Of a stretch of 64,000 nt of DNA, positions 1-8,640 are shown one piece after another. How positions within the stretch are numbered: position 1 is the stretch's first letter; every line of letters begins with the position of its first letter. The translations under genes were made by a program, and so were the position numbers. The notes beneath the pieces were generated by a model, which was given only the letters and a program-made list of their open reading frames with translations, had not been told where the DNA came from and made no database searches. The DNA lies in assembly GCF_900103715.1 (NCBI RefSeq), contig NZ_FNHL01000002.1:372001-436000 (forward strand), in the 5' to 3' direction. This stretch comes from Halogranum gelatinilyticum. GTDB lineage: Archaea > Halobacteriota > Halobacteria > Halobacteriales > Haloferacaceae.

Positions 1-141
1 GGGGCGCGAGGAAGACGAGAGCGAGGAGTGAGGCGGCGAAGAGTGAGACGGCGGCAACGAGAGTGAGGCGTACACTACCGGTTCGACAGCAATCCTTGTC
101 GTGTCGCGTCCATTTATCAGGCTCCGTAGCAACTTCCGACT

Positions 142-1890
142 ATGAGCAACCAGCAGACGTCCGAGGAGCGAGACCCCTTCTCGGGCGGCAAGGACCCGCG
201 ACTCCGCAGCACCGAAGTCACAGAGGGTGCAGAACGCGCCCCCCACCGTGCGATGTTCCGCGCGATGGGCTTCGACGACGAGGACCTCTCGTCGCCGATG
301 GTCGGCGTCGCCAACCCGGCCGCCGACATCACCCCGTGTAACGTCCACCTCGACGACGTCGCACAGGGTGCCATCGACGGCGTCGACGAGAGCGGTGGGA
401 TGCCCATCGAGTTCGGTACCATCACCATCTCCGACGCCATCTCGATGGGGACCGAGGGGATGAAAGCCTCGCTCATCTCCCGAGAGGTCATCGCCGACTC
501 CGTCGAACTCGTCGCCTTCGGCGAGCGGATGGACGCGCTCGTCACCGTCGCCGGCTGTGACAAGAACCTCCCCGGCATGATGATGGCCGCCATCCGCACC
601 GACCTCCCGAGCGTCTTCCTCTACGGTGGCTCCATCATGCCCGGCCAGCACGAGGGCCGCGAAGTGACCGTCCAGAACGTCTTCGAGGGCGTCGGCACCT
701 ACGCCGAGGGCGACATGAGCGCCGAGGAACTCGACGACCTCGAACGCCACGCCTGCCCCGGTGCCGGCTCCTGCGGTGGGATGTTCACCGCCAACACGAT
801 GGCCTCCATCAGCGAGGCACTCGGTCTCGCGCCGCTCGGCTCCGCCTCCGCGCCCGCCGAGTCCGAGGAGCGCTACGAGGTCGCCCGCCGCGCCGGCGAG
901 GCCGCTCTGGACTGCGTCGAGAACGACCGCCGTCCCTCCGACATCCTCACGAAGAAGTCCTTCGAGAACGCCATCGCCCTCCAGGTCGCCATCGGCGGCT
1001 CGACCAACGCCGTCCTCCACCTGCTCGCGCTCGCCGCCGAGGCCGGTATCGACCTCGACATCGAGGAGTTCGACGAGATCTCCCGGCGCACGCCGAAGAT
1101 CGCGAACCTCCAGCCCGGCGGCACGCGCGTCATGAACGACCTCCACGAGGTCGGCGGCATCCCGGTCGTCGTCCGCCGACTCGTCGAGGCGGGGCTGTTC
1201 CACGGCGACGCGATGACGGTCACCGGCCGCACGGTCGCCGAAGAACTCGACCAGCTCGACCTGCCCGACGACGAGGACATCGACGAAGACTTCCTCTACA
1301 CCGTCGACGAACCGTACCAGTCAGAGGGAGCCATCAAGATTCTCACCGGCAACCTCGCACCCGGCGGCGCGGTGCTCAAGGTGACGGGCGACGACGCGTT
1401 CCACCACACCGGTCCCGTCCGCGTCTTCGAGAACGAGGAAGCGGCGATGCGCTACGTCCAGGAGGGTCACATCGAGTCCGGCGACGTCATCGCCATCCGC
1501 AACGAGGGGCCGCGCGGCGGTCCCGGGATGCGCGAGATGCTCGGCGTCACCGCCGCTGTCGTCGGTCAGGGCCACGAGGACGACGTGGCACTGCTGACCG
1601 ACGGCCGCTTCTCCGGGGCGACTCGCGGACCGATGGTCGGCCACGTCGCGCCCGAAGCCGCCGACGGCGGCCCCATCGCCCTGCTCGAAGACGGCGACGA
1701 GGTCACCGTCGACATTCCGAGCCGAACGCTGGAGGTCGACCTCTCGGCAGACGAACTCGAAGCCCGCCGCGCCGAGTGGGAACCGGCGGAACCGAAGTAC
1801 ACGACCGGCGTGCTGGCGAAGTACGGCATGATGTTCGGGTCGGCGTCCAACGGCGCGGTGACGAATCCCGGCGTCAAGAAGGACGACTGA
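142..1890 (+). CDS. ilvD: Dihydroxy-acid dehydratase
   Basis: Catalyses dehydration of 2,3-dihydroxy-isovalerate and 2,3-dihydroxy-3-methylvalerate to the 2-keto acids, the third common step of branched-chain amino-acid synthesis, in the cytoplasm. The 582 residues are full length for IlvD/Edd. Visible signatures are ITPCNVH (Cys about 65), the family motif [11 protein letters not shown] (about 138) and [16 protein letters not shown] (about 205); these three Cys are the expected Fe-S ligands. The C-terminal part carries [16 protein letters not shown]-type sequence typical of the family. The start is the ATG 25 bases after a TATA-like tttatc at about 113, so the transcript is probably leaderless. 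No ilv partner lies next to it. Confidence 0.97.
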   Translation: MSNQQTSEERDPFSGGKDPRLRSTEVTEGAERAPHRAMFRAMGFDDEDLSSPMVGVANPAADITPCNVHLDDVAQGAIDGVDESGGMPIEFGTITISDAISMGTEGMKASLISREVIADSVELVAFGERMDALVTVAGCDKNLPGMMMAAIRTDLPSVFLYGGSIMPGQHEGREVTVQNVFEGVGTYAEGDMSAEELDDLERHACPGAGSCGGMFTANTMASISEALGLAPLGSASAPAESEERYEVARRAGEAALDCVENDRRPSDILTKKSFENAIALQVAIGGSTNAVLHLLALAAEAGIDLDIEEFDEISRRTPKIANLQPGGTRVMNDLHEVGGIPVVVRRLVEAGLFHGDAMTVTGRTVAEELDQLDLPDDEDIDEDFLYTVDEPYQSEGAIKILTGNLAPGGAVLKVTGDDAFHHTGPVRVFENEEAAMRYVQEGHIESGDVIAIRNEGPRGGPGMREMLGVTAAVVGQGHEDDVALLTDGRFSGATRGPMVGHVAPEAADGGPIALLEDGDEVTVDIPSRTLEVDLSADELEARRAEWEPAEPKYTTGVLAKYGMMFGSASNGAVTNPGVKKDD

Positions 1891-1928
1891 GCGGGTCGAT
1901 TCGATTCGATTCGGTTCTCGCTGTTTTC

Positions 1929-2669
1929 TCAGGCCGACTCCGACAACGCGAGCGACTCGTGTCGCGCTGTGAGCACGCCGAGAACTCGTCGAAGACTCAC
2001 GCCCAGGAGGAAGCCAGCAACGCCGAGCGGGACGCCGAACGAGACGCCGAGTATCGCCCCGATCTCGAGTGCCGAGGGCAGTGAGACGACCTCGTTGTAG
2101 TGGTGGTAGGCTGGCGTCGTCCCGTAGCGCGTCGTCCCGAGTCCGAAGACGGGCGCCGCCACGAGCAGGACGGTCGGCACCAGCCCGGAGTTGAACGCGG
2201 CACTCGTCGCGCCGATGCCGACGAGGACGCCGCCAGCGACGAACAGCAGCCAGTTCGGGTCGGTCCCGGTCCACGTCCCGACGAACCACGCCTCGACGGC
2301 GTGGTAGCCGATTCCCGTGCCGATCCACCACGCCGTCGCGAGCGCGAGGACAGGTGCGAGCAGGACGGTGAGAAACGTCACCTCGACGCGCTGGCCGAAG
2401 AGGAATCCACCGAACGCCTTCGCCAGTCGGCGACCCCGGTCGCTCGTCGCGGCCGTTCCGGTCGCACCGAGCACCGTGAGTAGGCCGCCCGCGAGGAGCG
2501 ATGCGATTCGGACGGCGAGCCACCGGAGCTGTCGCCAGCCACCGGCGGCGGCGTGGCCGACGGCTGCGAGCTGTCGGCCGAGCCACTGGCCGAGGCCTCC
2601 GAGTCGATTCGACGCGAGAGAGCGGATCGAGACGTCAGAACGGCTGTCTGTCTCTGGTGTGGAGGGCAT
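1929..2669 (-). CDS. Multi-pass membrane protein, function unknown
   Basis: 246 residues. The N-terminal ~50 residues are polar, followed by hydrophobic segments at about 50-70, 95-118, 138-158, 160-178 and 205-228, so four to five membrane helices are likely. I do not recognise a family. A TATA-like atattttt sits about 28 bases before the start (near 2695-2703), which supports this ATG and a leaderless mRNA. It converges with ilvD, leaving about 40 bases between the two stops. Nothing in the neighbourhood suggests a function. Confidence 0.75.
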   Translation of the reverse strand: MPSTPETDSRSDVSIRSLASNRLGGLGQWLGRQLAAVGHAAAGGWRQLRWLAVRIASLLAGGLLTVLGATGTAATSDRGRRLAKAFGGFLFGQRVEVTFLTVLLAPVLALATAWWIGTGIGYHAVEAWFVGTWTGTDPNWLLFVAGGVLVGIGATSAAFNSGLVPTVLLVAAPVFGLGTTRYGTTPAYHHYNEVVSLPSALEIGAILGVSFGVPLGVAGFLLGVSLRRVLGVLTARHESLALSESA

Positions 2670-2735
2670 CGTTGACTCGCTCTCGGCGATCTGTCAAAAA
2701 TATGTCGGTGGTTTATCACCCACAGTATCGGCCGA

Positions 2736-3698
2736 CTACAGCCGGAGCAACAGGTCGGCGACGCCGGACGCCTCCGCCGTCGCGTCGCTCACCGGTAGCT
2801 GTCCCGCGGCGTCGAAGCCCGGCCCGGAGAGTATCGTCCCGTCGGCACAGCCCGCGAGGACGGTCGGCCCGGCGGAAGCGAAGGAGACTGCGAACCGCTC
2901 GCCGACCTCGGCGACACCGGGGTCGTCGCTCGCGACGTCGCCGACGTAGATCGCCGCGTCGGTGCCGTCCGACGGCTCCCCCGGCGACGACCGGTTCAGA
3001 CTCGCGTAGAGTCGCCCGTCGTTGACGAATACCGAGCGGGCGTACGGCCGGTCGCCGGTGTGCAGTCGCGCCCAGTGGTCGCCAGCGTCGCGGGTCCGGT
3101 AGACCCCACCGCCGGTCGCCGCGAGCCAGTGGTCCGGGCCGACGCTGACGAGGCGGTGGACGTCGTCGCTCCGCTCTGGCGCTTCGGGGTCGTCGACCCG
3201 GAGGTCTCCCGAGACGTCACGCCAGGTCTCGCCGCGGTCGTCGCTGACGGCGACGCCGCCGCGTTCGAGACCGACGACGAGACGGTCGGGAGCGTCGGGA
3301 TGGCCAGCGAGCGCGTTGATTCGCGCCCCGTCGCGAGAGGAGTCCGTCGGCGACGAGTCGGTGTCCGAGACGTCGGCTACAGGGTGCTCGGTCCACTCGC
3401 CGCTCGCGTCGTCGCGGCGGAAGATCGTCGGCGTCGCTGTCGACCCGGCAACGTAGAGCGCGTCGCCGAGCGGGAGCACGTCTCGAGCGTCGGCAGCGAG
3501 GTCGCAGTCGGTCCACTCGGTCCAGTCGCTCTCGCCCGTTGCGTGGGAGACTCCCGACTCGGTGGCAGCGTAGACACCACCCTCCGGTCCCTCGCGGAGC
3601 CGCCGGGTCGCGTGGGGAAGGACCCGTTCGACGCCGTCGTCGAAGGGTGGAAGCGGTGTGCGAAACAGGCCCGCTGATGTGGCGGCAAGGAGATGCAT
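2736..3698 (-). CDS. Asp-box (BNR-repeat) beta-propeller protein
   Basis: 320 residues with no signal peptide or membrane helix, so probably cytoplasmic. It has Asp-box repeats of the S-x-D-x-G-x-T-W type: SDDRGETWRDV (about 148) and RTRDAGDHWARL (about 193), plus several degenerate units such as GVYAATESGV. Such repeats build sialidase-like or photosystem-assembly-like propellers; in haloarchaea the proteins are usually annotated only as BNR or glycosyl-hydrolase-like. No sialidase catalytic arginines can be assigned, so an enzymatic role is not supported. It is the last host gene before the integrated element. Confidence 0.75.
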   Translation of the reverse strand: MHLLAATSAGLFRTPLPPFDDGVERVLPHATRRLREGPEGGVYAATESGVSHATGESDWTEWTDCDLAADARDVLPLGDALYVAGSTATPTIFRRDDASGEWTEHPVADVSDTDSSPTDSSRDGARINALAGHPDAPDRLVVGLERGGVAVSDDRGETWRDVSGDLRVDDPEAPERSDDVHRLVSVGPDHWLAATGGGVYRTRDAGDHWARLHTGDRPYARSVFVNDGRLYASLNRSSPGEPSDGTDAAIYVGDVASDDPGVAEVGERFAVSFASAGPTVLAGCADGTILSGPGFDAAGQLPVSDATAEASGVADLLLRL

Positions 3699-3821
3699 AC
3701 CGAATCCATAGTGATAGGTTGCTTATGTTCGTCGGTTTCCTCATCGAGAGAGGTGGCGAGAGCTACTGTGACGCGTCGGCGAGCTAACGGCTCAGGCGTA
3801 TAGCTTCCGTGAGAAATTGAG

Positions 3822-3834
3822 TGGGACCGCCGAG
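3822..3834. repeat. attL core direct repeat
   Basis: The 13 bases tgggaccgccgag are identical to the 3' end of the tRNA-Pro gene at 16726-16738. The match becomes patchy after this core. It lies about 50 bases past the integrase stop, the expected place for the displaced half of the attachment site. Confidence 0.85.
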
Positions 3835-3887
3835 GTACGCGAAACGAGGCTTTCGAGGACCCACCGGCGAGCGTAGCAACGACATGA

Positions 3888-4985
3888 TCACTCGTCCTCC
3901 CCGTCGAGCCGGTCGAGGTGAGACCGCCGACTCTCCATCCGCTTCAGGAGATCGGGCTGGTCGTAGTGGTCGCGGATGACCTGGGGCGTCGCGTTCACCC
4001 GCTCGGCGAGCTGCTCGATCGGCCAGCCGCAGTCGAGGTGATGCGTAATCGCACCCGTCCGAACCCGATGCGGAGAACGGGAGCTGGGACACCGCGACTC
4101 GTAGGGCGAACGACGCGCCTCGCACGACTCGATCTCCCTACCGTGCGGGCAGCCGTGGCCGAACCGGCACGGTTGGGTCATGATGTTCATGCGCGAGCGG
4201 AGCGCGCCCTTCGTCATCCGGCCCTCACCCTTCTTCGTCGAAAAGAGTGGTTCGCGCCCGTCCTCGTCGCGACCAGCGACACGGTTCACGCGAATGTACT
4301 CGTCGAGGAAGTCAGCGACCTCCTCGGAGATGGCAACCGGACGCTCGCCCTCCTCCTGATTCTTCAACGGCGTCGACGAGCGGTGACGGAAATAGATGAA
4401 CGGGATGGAGACCTCTTCGAGGATCTCGTCGTCCACGTCGTCCTGGTGGCGGAGGCGTTCGAGGTCGTCCTCGGAGAGGTAGCAGTCCTGCACGTCGAGC
4501 GACCGGAGGCCACCGAGACGAGCGCAGGTGTGCCAGGCGAGCAGGAACAGCGCGTGGTCACGCGAAGCGCGACGGTAGCGTTTGAGGTCCTCGAGCAGGA
4601 CCTCGGCACGCTCGGTCGAGAGTTTCTCCTCGTTCGTCCGGTCCTTCTTGGTGAGCTGTGGGACGTCGACCTTCAGCGGGAGTTCCGAATCCACCGCCTC
4701 GATGTCGGCACAGAACGAGATGAACTGCCGAAGCGTCCCGAGCTGGTTATTCAGCGTCGACTGACTGAGGTCGAGGGAGCGACGGTGCGAATCGTACTTG
4801 AACATATCACGGCCAGTGAGGTCGTTCAGGTTGTCGAACCCGTTCTCCTCGCACCATTCGACGAAGGTATTCAGTCGGTAGAAGTACGATTGAAGCGTCT
4901 CCTCTGCACGCTCGGAACGCTGGCGATCGAGCCACATCTCCATCGCCTCGCGCGGGTGCAGTGGCTTCAGCTCGGTGTCGCTCAT
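3888..4985 (-). CDS. int: SNJ2-type tyrosine integrase
   Basis: Site-specific recombinase, 365 residues, expected to integrate and excise the provirus at tRNA-Pro. The N-terminal SAM-like core-binding domain covers about 12-100. Catalytic residues visible are Arg156 (in CARLGGLRSL), Lys208 (TPLKN), His306-x-x-Arg309 (SPHRVR) and nucleophile Tyr341 (DHYDQ). The usual His/Trp before the tyrosine is replaced (VNATPQVIRDHY), as in haloarchaeal relatives. A Cys/His-rich insert at about 273-299 (CRFGHGCPHGREIESCEA and RCPSS) just before HxxR looks like a zinc ribbon and is characteristic of haloarchaeal integrases. The start overlaps the stop of a possible small upstream frame by four bases. It is divergent from the repressor at 5508. 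Confidence 0.93.
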   Translation of the reverse strand: MSDTELKPLHPREAMEMWLDRQRSERAEETLQSYFYRLNTFVEWCEENGFDNLNDLTGRDMFKYDSHRRSLDLSQSTLNNQLGTLRQFISFCADIEAVDSELPLKVDVPQLTKKDRTNEEKLSTERAEVLLEDLKRYRRASRDHALFLLAWHTCARLGGLRSLDVQDCYLSEDDLERLRHQDDVDDEILEEVSIPFIYFRHRSSTPLKNQEEGERPVAISEEVADFLDEYIRVNRVAGRDEDGREPLFSTKKGEGRMTKGALRSRMNIMTQPCRFGHGCPHGREIESCEARRSPYESRCPSSRSPHRVRTGAITHHLDCGWPIEQLAERVNATPQVIRDHYDQPDLLKRMESRRSHLDRLDGEDE

Positions 4986-5281
4986 TGGACACCTCCGCGT
5001 GTTCTACTTTCGGTCCATTCGCTACGCTTACGGTATGGGGATTGGTATCCTGTCATGGCTTCCATCTTGGAGCCGCGGTCCGGGGCGGGGGCACTGATCT
5101 TGGTAGTGAGGTTGCCCCCGCAGGGGACCGTCAGCCTGTCGACTGTTTGTGCCGCGCTGGTTAAATACGCCATCCAGATGCGCGGAGTGAAAGTGGCTGT
5201 ATCGGCGAAAGTGAAACTCGGCGAGTCGGTACTATCCGTTCGTGCGAGGTCTTCAAGACCCCGTGGCGTGTCTGCTTTCAT
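4982..5281 (-). CDS. Possible small protein upstream of integrase
   Basis: An open frame of 99 residues whose TGA overlaps the integrase ATG (ATGA), with another short frame (to 5460, TTG start) overlapping its own start in the same way. Chained overlaps suggest an int operon, and as I recall it SNJ2 int is cotranscribed with small accessory genes. Against it: the composition is not acidic like real haloarchaeal proteins, no domain is recognisable, and the region could simply be the int leader. Low confidence. Confidence 0.25.
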   Translation of the reverse strand: MKADTPRGLEDLARTDSTDSPSFTFADTATFTPRIWMAYLTSAAQTVDRLTVPCGGNLTTKISAPAPDRGSKMEAMTGYQSPYRKRSEWTESRTRGGVQ

Positions 5282-5431
5282 GCTTCCGTACCCTGTTTAC
5301 GGGAGCCACAGCGGGCCAGTGGTGCTACACTGGGTCCGCTCAGTTTCTCATCGACCAGACTTTCTGGCAAATCGTAGCTTCCGTTATCAGTCTCTTGAGA
5401 CGAGCGGCGTAATAAAACTGTCCGTGAATAC

Positions 5432-5443
5432 GTCCATATGGAC
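5432..5443. promoter_or_regulatory. Perfect 12-bp palindrome, likely repressor operator
   Basis: gtccatatggac is a perfect palindrome in the 522-base gap between the integrase (minus strand) and the winged-helix repressor (plus strand). Half-site-like tgtcc repeats lie on both sides (about 5419 and 5451). A TATA-like ttttatta lies near 5472-5481, about 30 bases before the repressor ATG. The layout suggests an operator for a lysogeny switch. The rest of the gap, 4986-5431, shows no confident gene. Confidence 0.5.
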
Positions 5444-5507
5444 TTGTTTGTGTCCAGCAACCAATAGTACCGATTTTATTATACAACGAGGGTGAGTAGA
5501 GTAGACA

Positions 5508-5762
5508 ATGCGACCGAATCGGCGGGACGAGGCGATTCTGCAGTTCCTCGCCGACAAGGATATCGCTCTCCCGCCGACGCCGATCTACGAGAATCTTCGT
5601 CTGGAGGGAGCGACGTTCTCACAGCGTACTGTTCGTCGACGGTTGAAGCAGCTCCACGAGAACGAGTTCGTCGAGAAGATTCTCGGGGAGAAGGGTTACT
5701 ACCGAATCTCGGAGAAGGGTCGAGCGTACCTCGCTGGGGAACTGGACCTTGCGGACACCTGA
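5508..5762 (+). CDS. PhiH1-repressor-like winged-helix regulator
   Basis: 84 residues forming one winged helix-turn-helix: helices in DEAILQFLADKDIALPP, a recognition helix in FSQRTVRRRLKQLHENEF and a wing in KILGEKGYYRISEKGRAYL. This matches the small repressor family named after the haloarchaeal virus PhiH1. It probably keeps the provirus silent. It is divergent from int and shares a control region with a 12-bp palindrome. A TATA-like box about 30 bases upstream of the ATG suggests a leaderless or nearly leaderless mRNA. Confidence 0.82.
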   Translation: MRPNRRDEAILQFLADKDIALPPTPIYENLRLEGATFSQRTVRRRLKQLHENEFVEKILGEKGYYRISEKGRAYLAGELDLADT

Positions 5763-5961
5763 CCACACCACCCTTCACCCCCATTGAGGGGGATTCGGGC
5801 GGGCGGTCGGGTGGCAGTTAGAGTTTCTGGCAGGGTTTTCGTTACGCCGTAAAGAAGGAGTAGGGATTGTCGGTCTGTTGAAATCCTCCGAACCAGACAT
5901 TATCGGCGTGCTAAAGATCCTTCCATATTTTTATCAGCTTAGATGATGTTGCACTGTGTGA

Positions 5962-7188
5962 ATGAATGAATCCCGCCAAGATTCGAGTCCACAGAAAAGA
6001 ATCATTTTTGTATTTATCACCTCTGTCTTTGTATCGCTCTCAACTTTAGAAATTTCTTCATTTGGTTCTGGAGTACTATTCCTCTGGGTCTTACTTTTGG
6101 CCTTACTTGGGTTTATTTTCGCCACCAGTTTGGCCGAAGATTTGAGAGATATGTTTTCTGGAGGCAAAGAAGAAAAAGAAACGGAAACTGAGAACCCAGA
6201 AAATAGTGATGACCAACTTAGAGAGTTTATATATCTCGATTCTCTCTCAATACAAAGTCTCCTTGCATCTATAGAATTTGGCACACCCGAGTCAGTCAGA
6301 GAGTTATCAGAACGGTCTCAGACAAAACAACAAACGACCACTACATCTGCTAATGTCAAAGCTTCTGAGGTTGGAAAAATAGAGGGTGGGTTCAGTATGT
6401 CTAACTCTGAGACAGGAAAGGAAGTTCTGGAGACAAATAAAAGAATTCACGATCAACATAGGTTCAAAGAGCTATACTCTAATTTGGAAGACAGAGGAAA
6501 AATAGATGTTCTACCGGCAGATTGGAGAAACAACCCGGATGATTACAATCTTGATTCTTCAGAGATGGATATTGTTGAATTCAGAGGAACTGCCCAAACA
6601 GACCCTCTCTATCGCATGATGAATGTTATTTCTTTAGTAACTCGGTCAATATCTCTGCTCACACCATACCTTGATGTTGACGACCCAGAAAAACTTGAGA
6701 ACATCAACCAGGATACTGTTGAAGAAGTACGCGATGCCGTCTATGGAAACCAAATAGGTCTAAAAGTCGATGTTTCAGATAGTGACCTGAACTATGTGAT
6801 GGCATTAGATGATGACAAGCTGTGGATAGATAATCCTCGAAGAGAATTCTCAGGATCAAAGGAGTACACCGTTTTAGGTCGTGTCATTGGTGTTGTTGGC
6901 GAAGATAATGACTGGGACTATATCGACGTATTCCGTGTGACTAGTACTGTACTGGGAGACGAATCGATGTCAACTATTCGTGAGGTCATATCAGATCTCA
7001 TCGAGTTGGTTGACGGATTTGACAAGGAGGTGCCAGTTCCGAATTTCTCCGAAATGGACATTGAGAACATGTCTGAAGAAGTTGATGAAAACAAATCAAT
7101 GCATACTATAAAAATAGATATTGAGGATAAAGATATGTCTGTTGAGGGACCTGCTGTTATTGTTGATCCGATTGCAGTCTATTGGTAG
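5962..7188 (+). CDS. AT-rich membrane protein, DUF6414-like cargo gene
   Basis: 408 residues. Two hydrophobic segments at about 14-33 and 37-56 anchor it in the membrane; a charged linker (KEEKETETENPENSD) leads to a cytoplasmic domain. That domain opens with LREFIYLDSLSIQSLLASIE, followed by a Ser/Thr/Gln-rich stretch, which resembles the start of DUF6414 proteins (E-F-x-Y-x-D-x-x-S-x-x-S-L-x-A-S); the assignment is from memory. The gene is far more AT-rich than everything around it (AAA, ATA, TTT codons common), is on the strand opposite the virion genes, and has its own TATA-like atttttat about 27 bases before the ATG. This looks like a recently acquired passenger; the function is unknown and defence or exclusion is a guess. 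Confidence 0.8.
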   Translation: MNESRQDSSPQKRIIFVFITSVFVSLSTLEISSFGSGVLFLWVLLLALLGFIFATSLAEDLRDMFSGGKEEKETETENPENSDDQLREFIYLDSLSIQSLLASIEFGTPESVRELSERSQTKQQTTTTSANVKASEVGKIEGGFSMSNSETGKEVLETNKRIHDQHRFKELYSNLEDRGKIDVLPADWRNNPDDYNLDSSEMDIVEFRGTAQTDPLYRMMNVISLVTRSISLLTPYLDVDDPEKLENINQDTVEEVRDAVYGNQIGLKVDVSDSDLNYVMALDDDKLWIDNPRREFSGSKEYTVLGRVIGVVGEDNDWDYIDVFRVTSTVLGDESMSTIREVISDLIELVDGFDKEVPVPNFSEMDIENMSEEVDENKSMHTIKIDIEDKDMSVEGPAVIVDPIAVYW

Positions 7189-7307
7189 GTATCTGGTCAA
7201 ACATCGTGGTTAATAACCAATCTACTATAATCTCTTGACCGCGCGCTGAATTGAGCAGAGCTCAAGTAAACTACCAGCGGATGTGGATTTTCAACAGAGT
7301 CAAGATT
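7189..7307. other. AT-rich gap between convergent genes
   Basis: A 119-base stretch between the stops of the AT-rich cargo gene and the ATPase. It has several T/A runs but no clear hairpin terminator and no coding potential. The composition changes from AT-rich to GC-rich within it, so it probably marks the right end of the cargo insertion. Confidence 0.4.
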
Positions 7308-8306
7308 CTAAGACTCGGCAGGGCCTTGACTCTTGAGCGTGCGGAGCAGTTGCGCCGCGTCGAGGTCACGAGCGAACAGCTCAGGCTGTAGGTTCCAGTC
7401 CCACGGCGCGAGGTCGTTCGGGTCGTACTCGGAACTCGTCGCCTCGATCGGCTCCAGCGACCCACCGAACAGCGCCCCACTCGGCCGGTCCGAGTCAGGG
7501 TTCCAGCCGGAGAAGAAGTCGACCGACTCCTTCGAGTTCTTGAAGAACGCTGTCGTCGTGAGCCGCTTCATCTCCGGGTGAAGGTCCTTGCCGGTGTGGC
7601 CGACGACCGCGCACACGTCCGTCCCGATCTTGCCCATGCGCTTGGCGAGTGGCGTCCACTGGGAGGCCACCTCGTAGGAGTTCGTTCGAGCGTCGAAGTG
7701 CGTCGAGCCTTCGTCGACGAAGACGAACTTCGGCACGTCGCGGTGTTCGAGCAGCGCGACGGTGAGGTCGTGTGCCGACCCGACGAACACGTCGCAGAGG
7801 TCCCACGAGCGCATATTCGAGAGAACGAGGTAGTTCTCGCCCATCTGGATTTTCCGCATCTCGGCGATGGTCGACATGGTGTTGGTCTTCCCGGTCTTCG
7901 GGTTCCCGATGCCGGTGACGAACGAGGTCGCGCCGTCGTTCTCCAGCCGGTCGAGGATGCGGAGCGGGAGCGTCATCGAGGAGGCGTCGAGGTCCTGCTC
8001 GGTGACGCCGACCAGGTGCGACGCGACCGACGAGTTCCCCTGGTGAACCGCGTCGGTCATCACGTCCGTCGAGTTCTTCCGCGCGAGAATCTGTCCGAGG
8101 TCGTCGTCGAAGAACGAACTCACGTCCGTCTCTACGTCTTCGTCCAGGGCTTCCGGTTCGAAGATGGATTCGACGAACGACAGGGCGGTTCGGTCCTCTC
8201 GATTCGAGGTCACGACACCGTGACGGTGCGGGAGCGCCTCGCCGTCGATCCGACCGCGCAGCTGCTCTCTGAGCTTCGCCATCGTGAGCAGGTGTTCGTC
8301 AGTCAT
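7308..8306 (-). CDS. Pleolipovirus-type P-loop ATPase
   Basis: 332 residues. Walker A is GIGNPKTGKT (132-141) and Walker B is FVFVDEG (194-200), followed by a TAFFKNSKES segment. There is no signal peptide or membrane helix. An AAA-like ATPase at the end of the virion gene block is one of the conserved genes of pleolipoviruses; its role (assembly or genome handling) is not known. It is the last gene of the minus-strand cluster and its ATG overlaps the stop of the preceding 64-residue membrane protein by four bases, so it is translated from the same mRNA. Confidence 0.82.
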   Translation of the reverse strand: MTDEHLLTMAKLREQLRGRIDGEALPHRHGVVTSNREDRTALSFVESIFEPEALDEDVETDVSSFFDDDLGQILARKNSTDVMTDAVHQGNSSVASHLVGVTEQDLDASSMTLPLRILDRLENDGATSFVTGIGNPKTGKTNTMSTIAEMRKIQMGENYLVLSNMRSWDLCDVFVGSAHDLTVALLEHRDVPKFVFVDEGSTHFDARTNSYEVASQWTPLAKRMGKIGTDVCAVVGHTGKDLHPEMKRLTTTAFFKNSKESVDFFSGWNPDSDRPSGALFGGSLEPIEATSSEYDPNDLAPWDWNLQPELFARDLDAAQLLRTLKSQGPAES

Positions 8307-8497
8307 CGATCTGAGTCCTCCCCGCTTGCGGACAGCGTGACACCCTTCGCGAGCATCCAGTTGAGAACACCGGCAGTGATGACTAAGAGCGCGGGAGACG
8401 CGACAAGAGCACTGTCTTGGCCTTGCTCAATGACCTTCATCGTCACTCCCGTCGCGAGTAGAATCCAGGTCGCACCCAACACACTCCGGTCAGTCAT
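8303..8497 (-). CDS. Small two-helix viral membrane protein
   Basis: 64 residues with hydrophobic segments at about 6-22 and 31-52 and a charged tail (GEDSDR). It overlaps the gene before and the ATPase after it by four bases each (ATGA), so translation is probably coupled. No family recognised. Small membrane proteins here are normal in pleolipovirus gene blocks. Confidence 0.7.
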   Translation of the reverse strand: MTDRSVLGATWILLATGVTMKVIEQGQDSALVASPALLVITAGVLNWMLAKGVTLSASGEDSDR

Positions 8498-8640
8498 CTG
8501 TTCGCCTCGTTCTTGGTTCTGGACTCGTGATTAGTAGGGTAATCACGGGTACTCGGTCGCATTTCGCGCAGGAGTTGCACACCGACCAGCAGCGCGAAGC
8601 TCCCCAAGACGAGCAGGGCAAGCACGTCGAGGTCAGTCAT
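8494..8640 (-). CDS. Small single-helix viral membrane protein
   Basis: 48 residues starting MTDLDVLALLVLGSF, with one hydrophobic segment (about 5-24) and a basic/polar tail of 24 residues. The ATG overlaps the end of the 275-residue gene by eight bases and its own TGA overlaps the next ATG. The tight overlaps on both sides are the main evidence that it is real. Confidence 0.65.
   Translation of the reverse strand: MTDLDVLALLVLGSFALLVGVQLLREMRPSTRDYPTNHESRTKNEANR

Noticed and set aside
1321-2586. 421-codon open frame on the minus strand
   Set aside because: It runs antisense to ilvD and then in the wrong frame through the membrane-protein gene; composition is Arg/Pro-rich, not acidic. It is a shadow caused by high GC.
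3918-5495. 525-codon open frame on the plus strand
   Set aside because: Antisense to the integrase for most of its length; the integrase frame has clear catalytic motifs, this one has none.
5962-7188. AT-rich gene as a transposase or IS element
   Set aside because: No DDE or HUH transposase motif, no terminal inverted repeats or target duplication around it; the protein has membrane helices.
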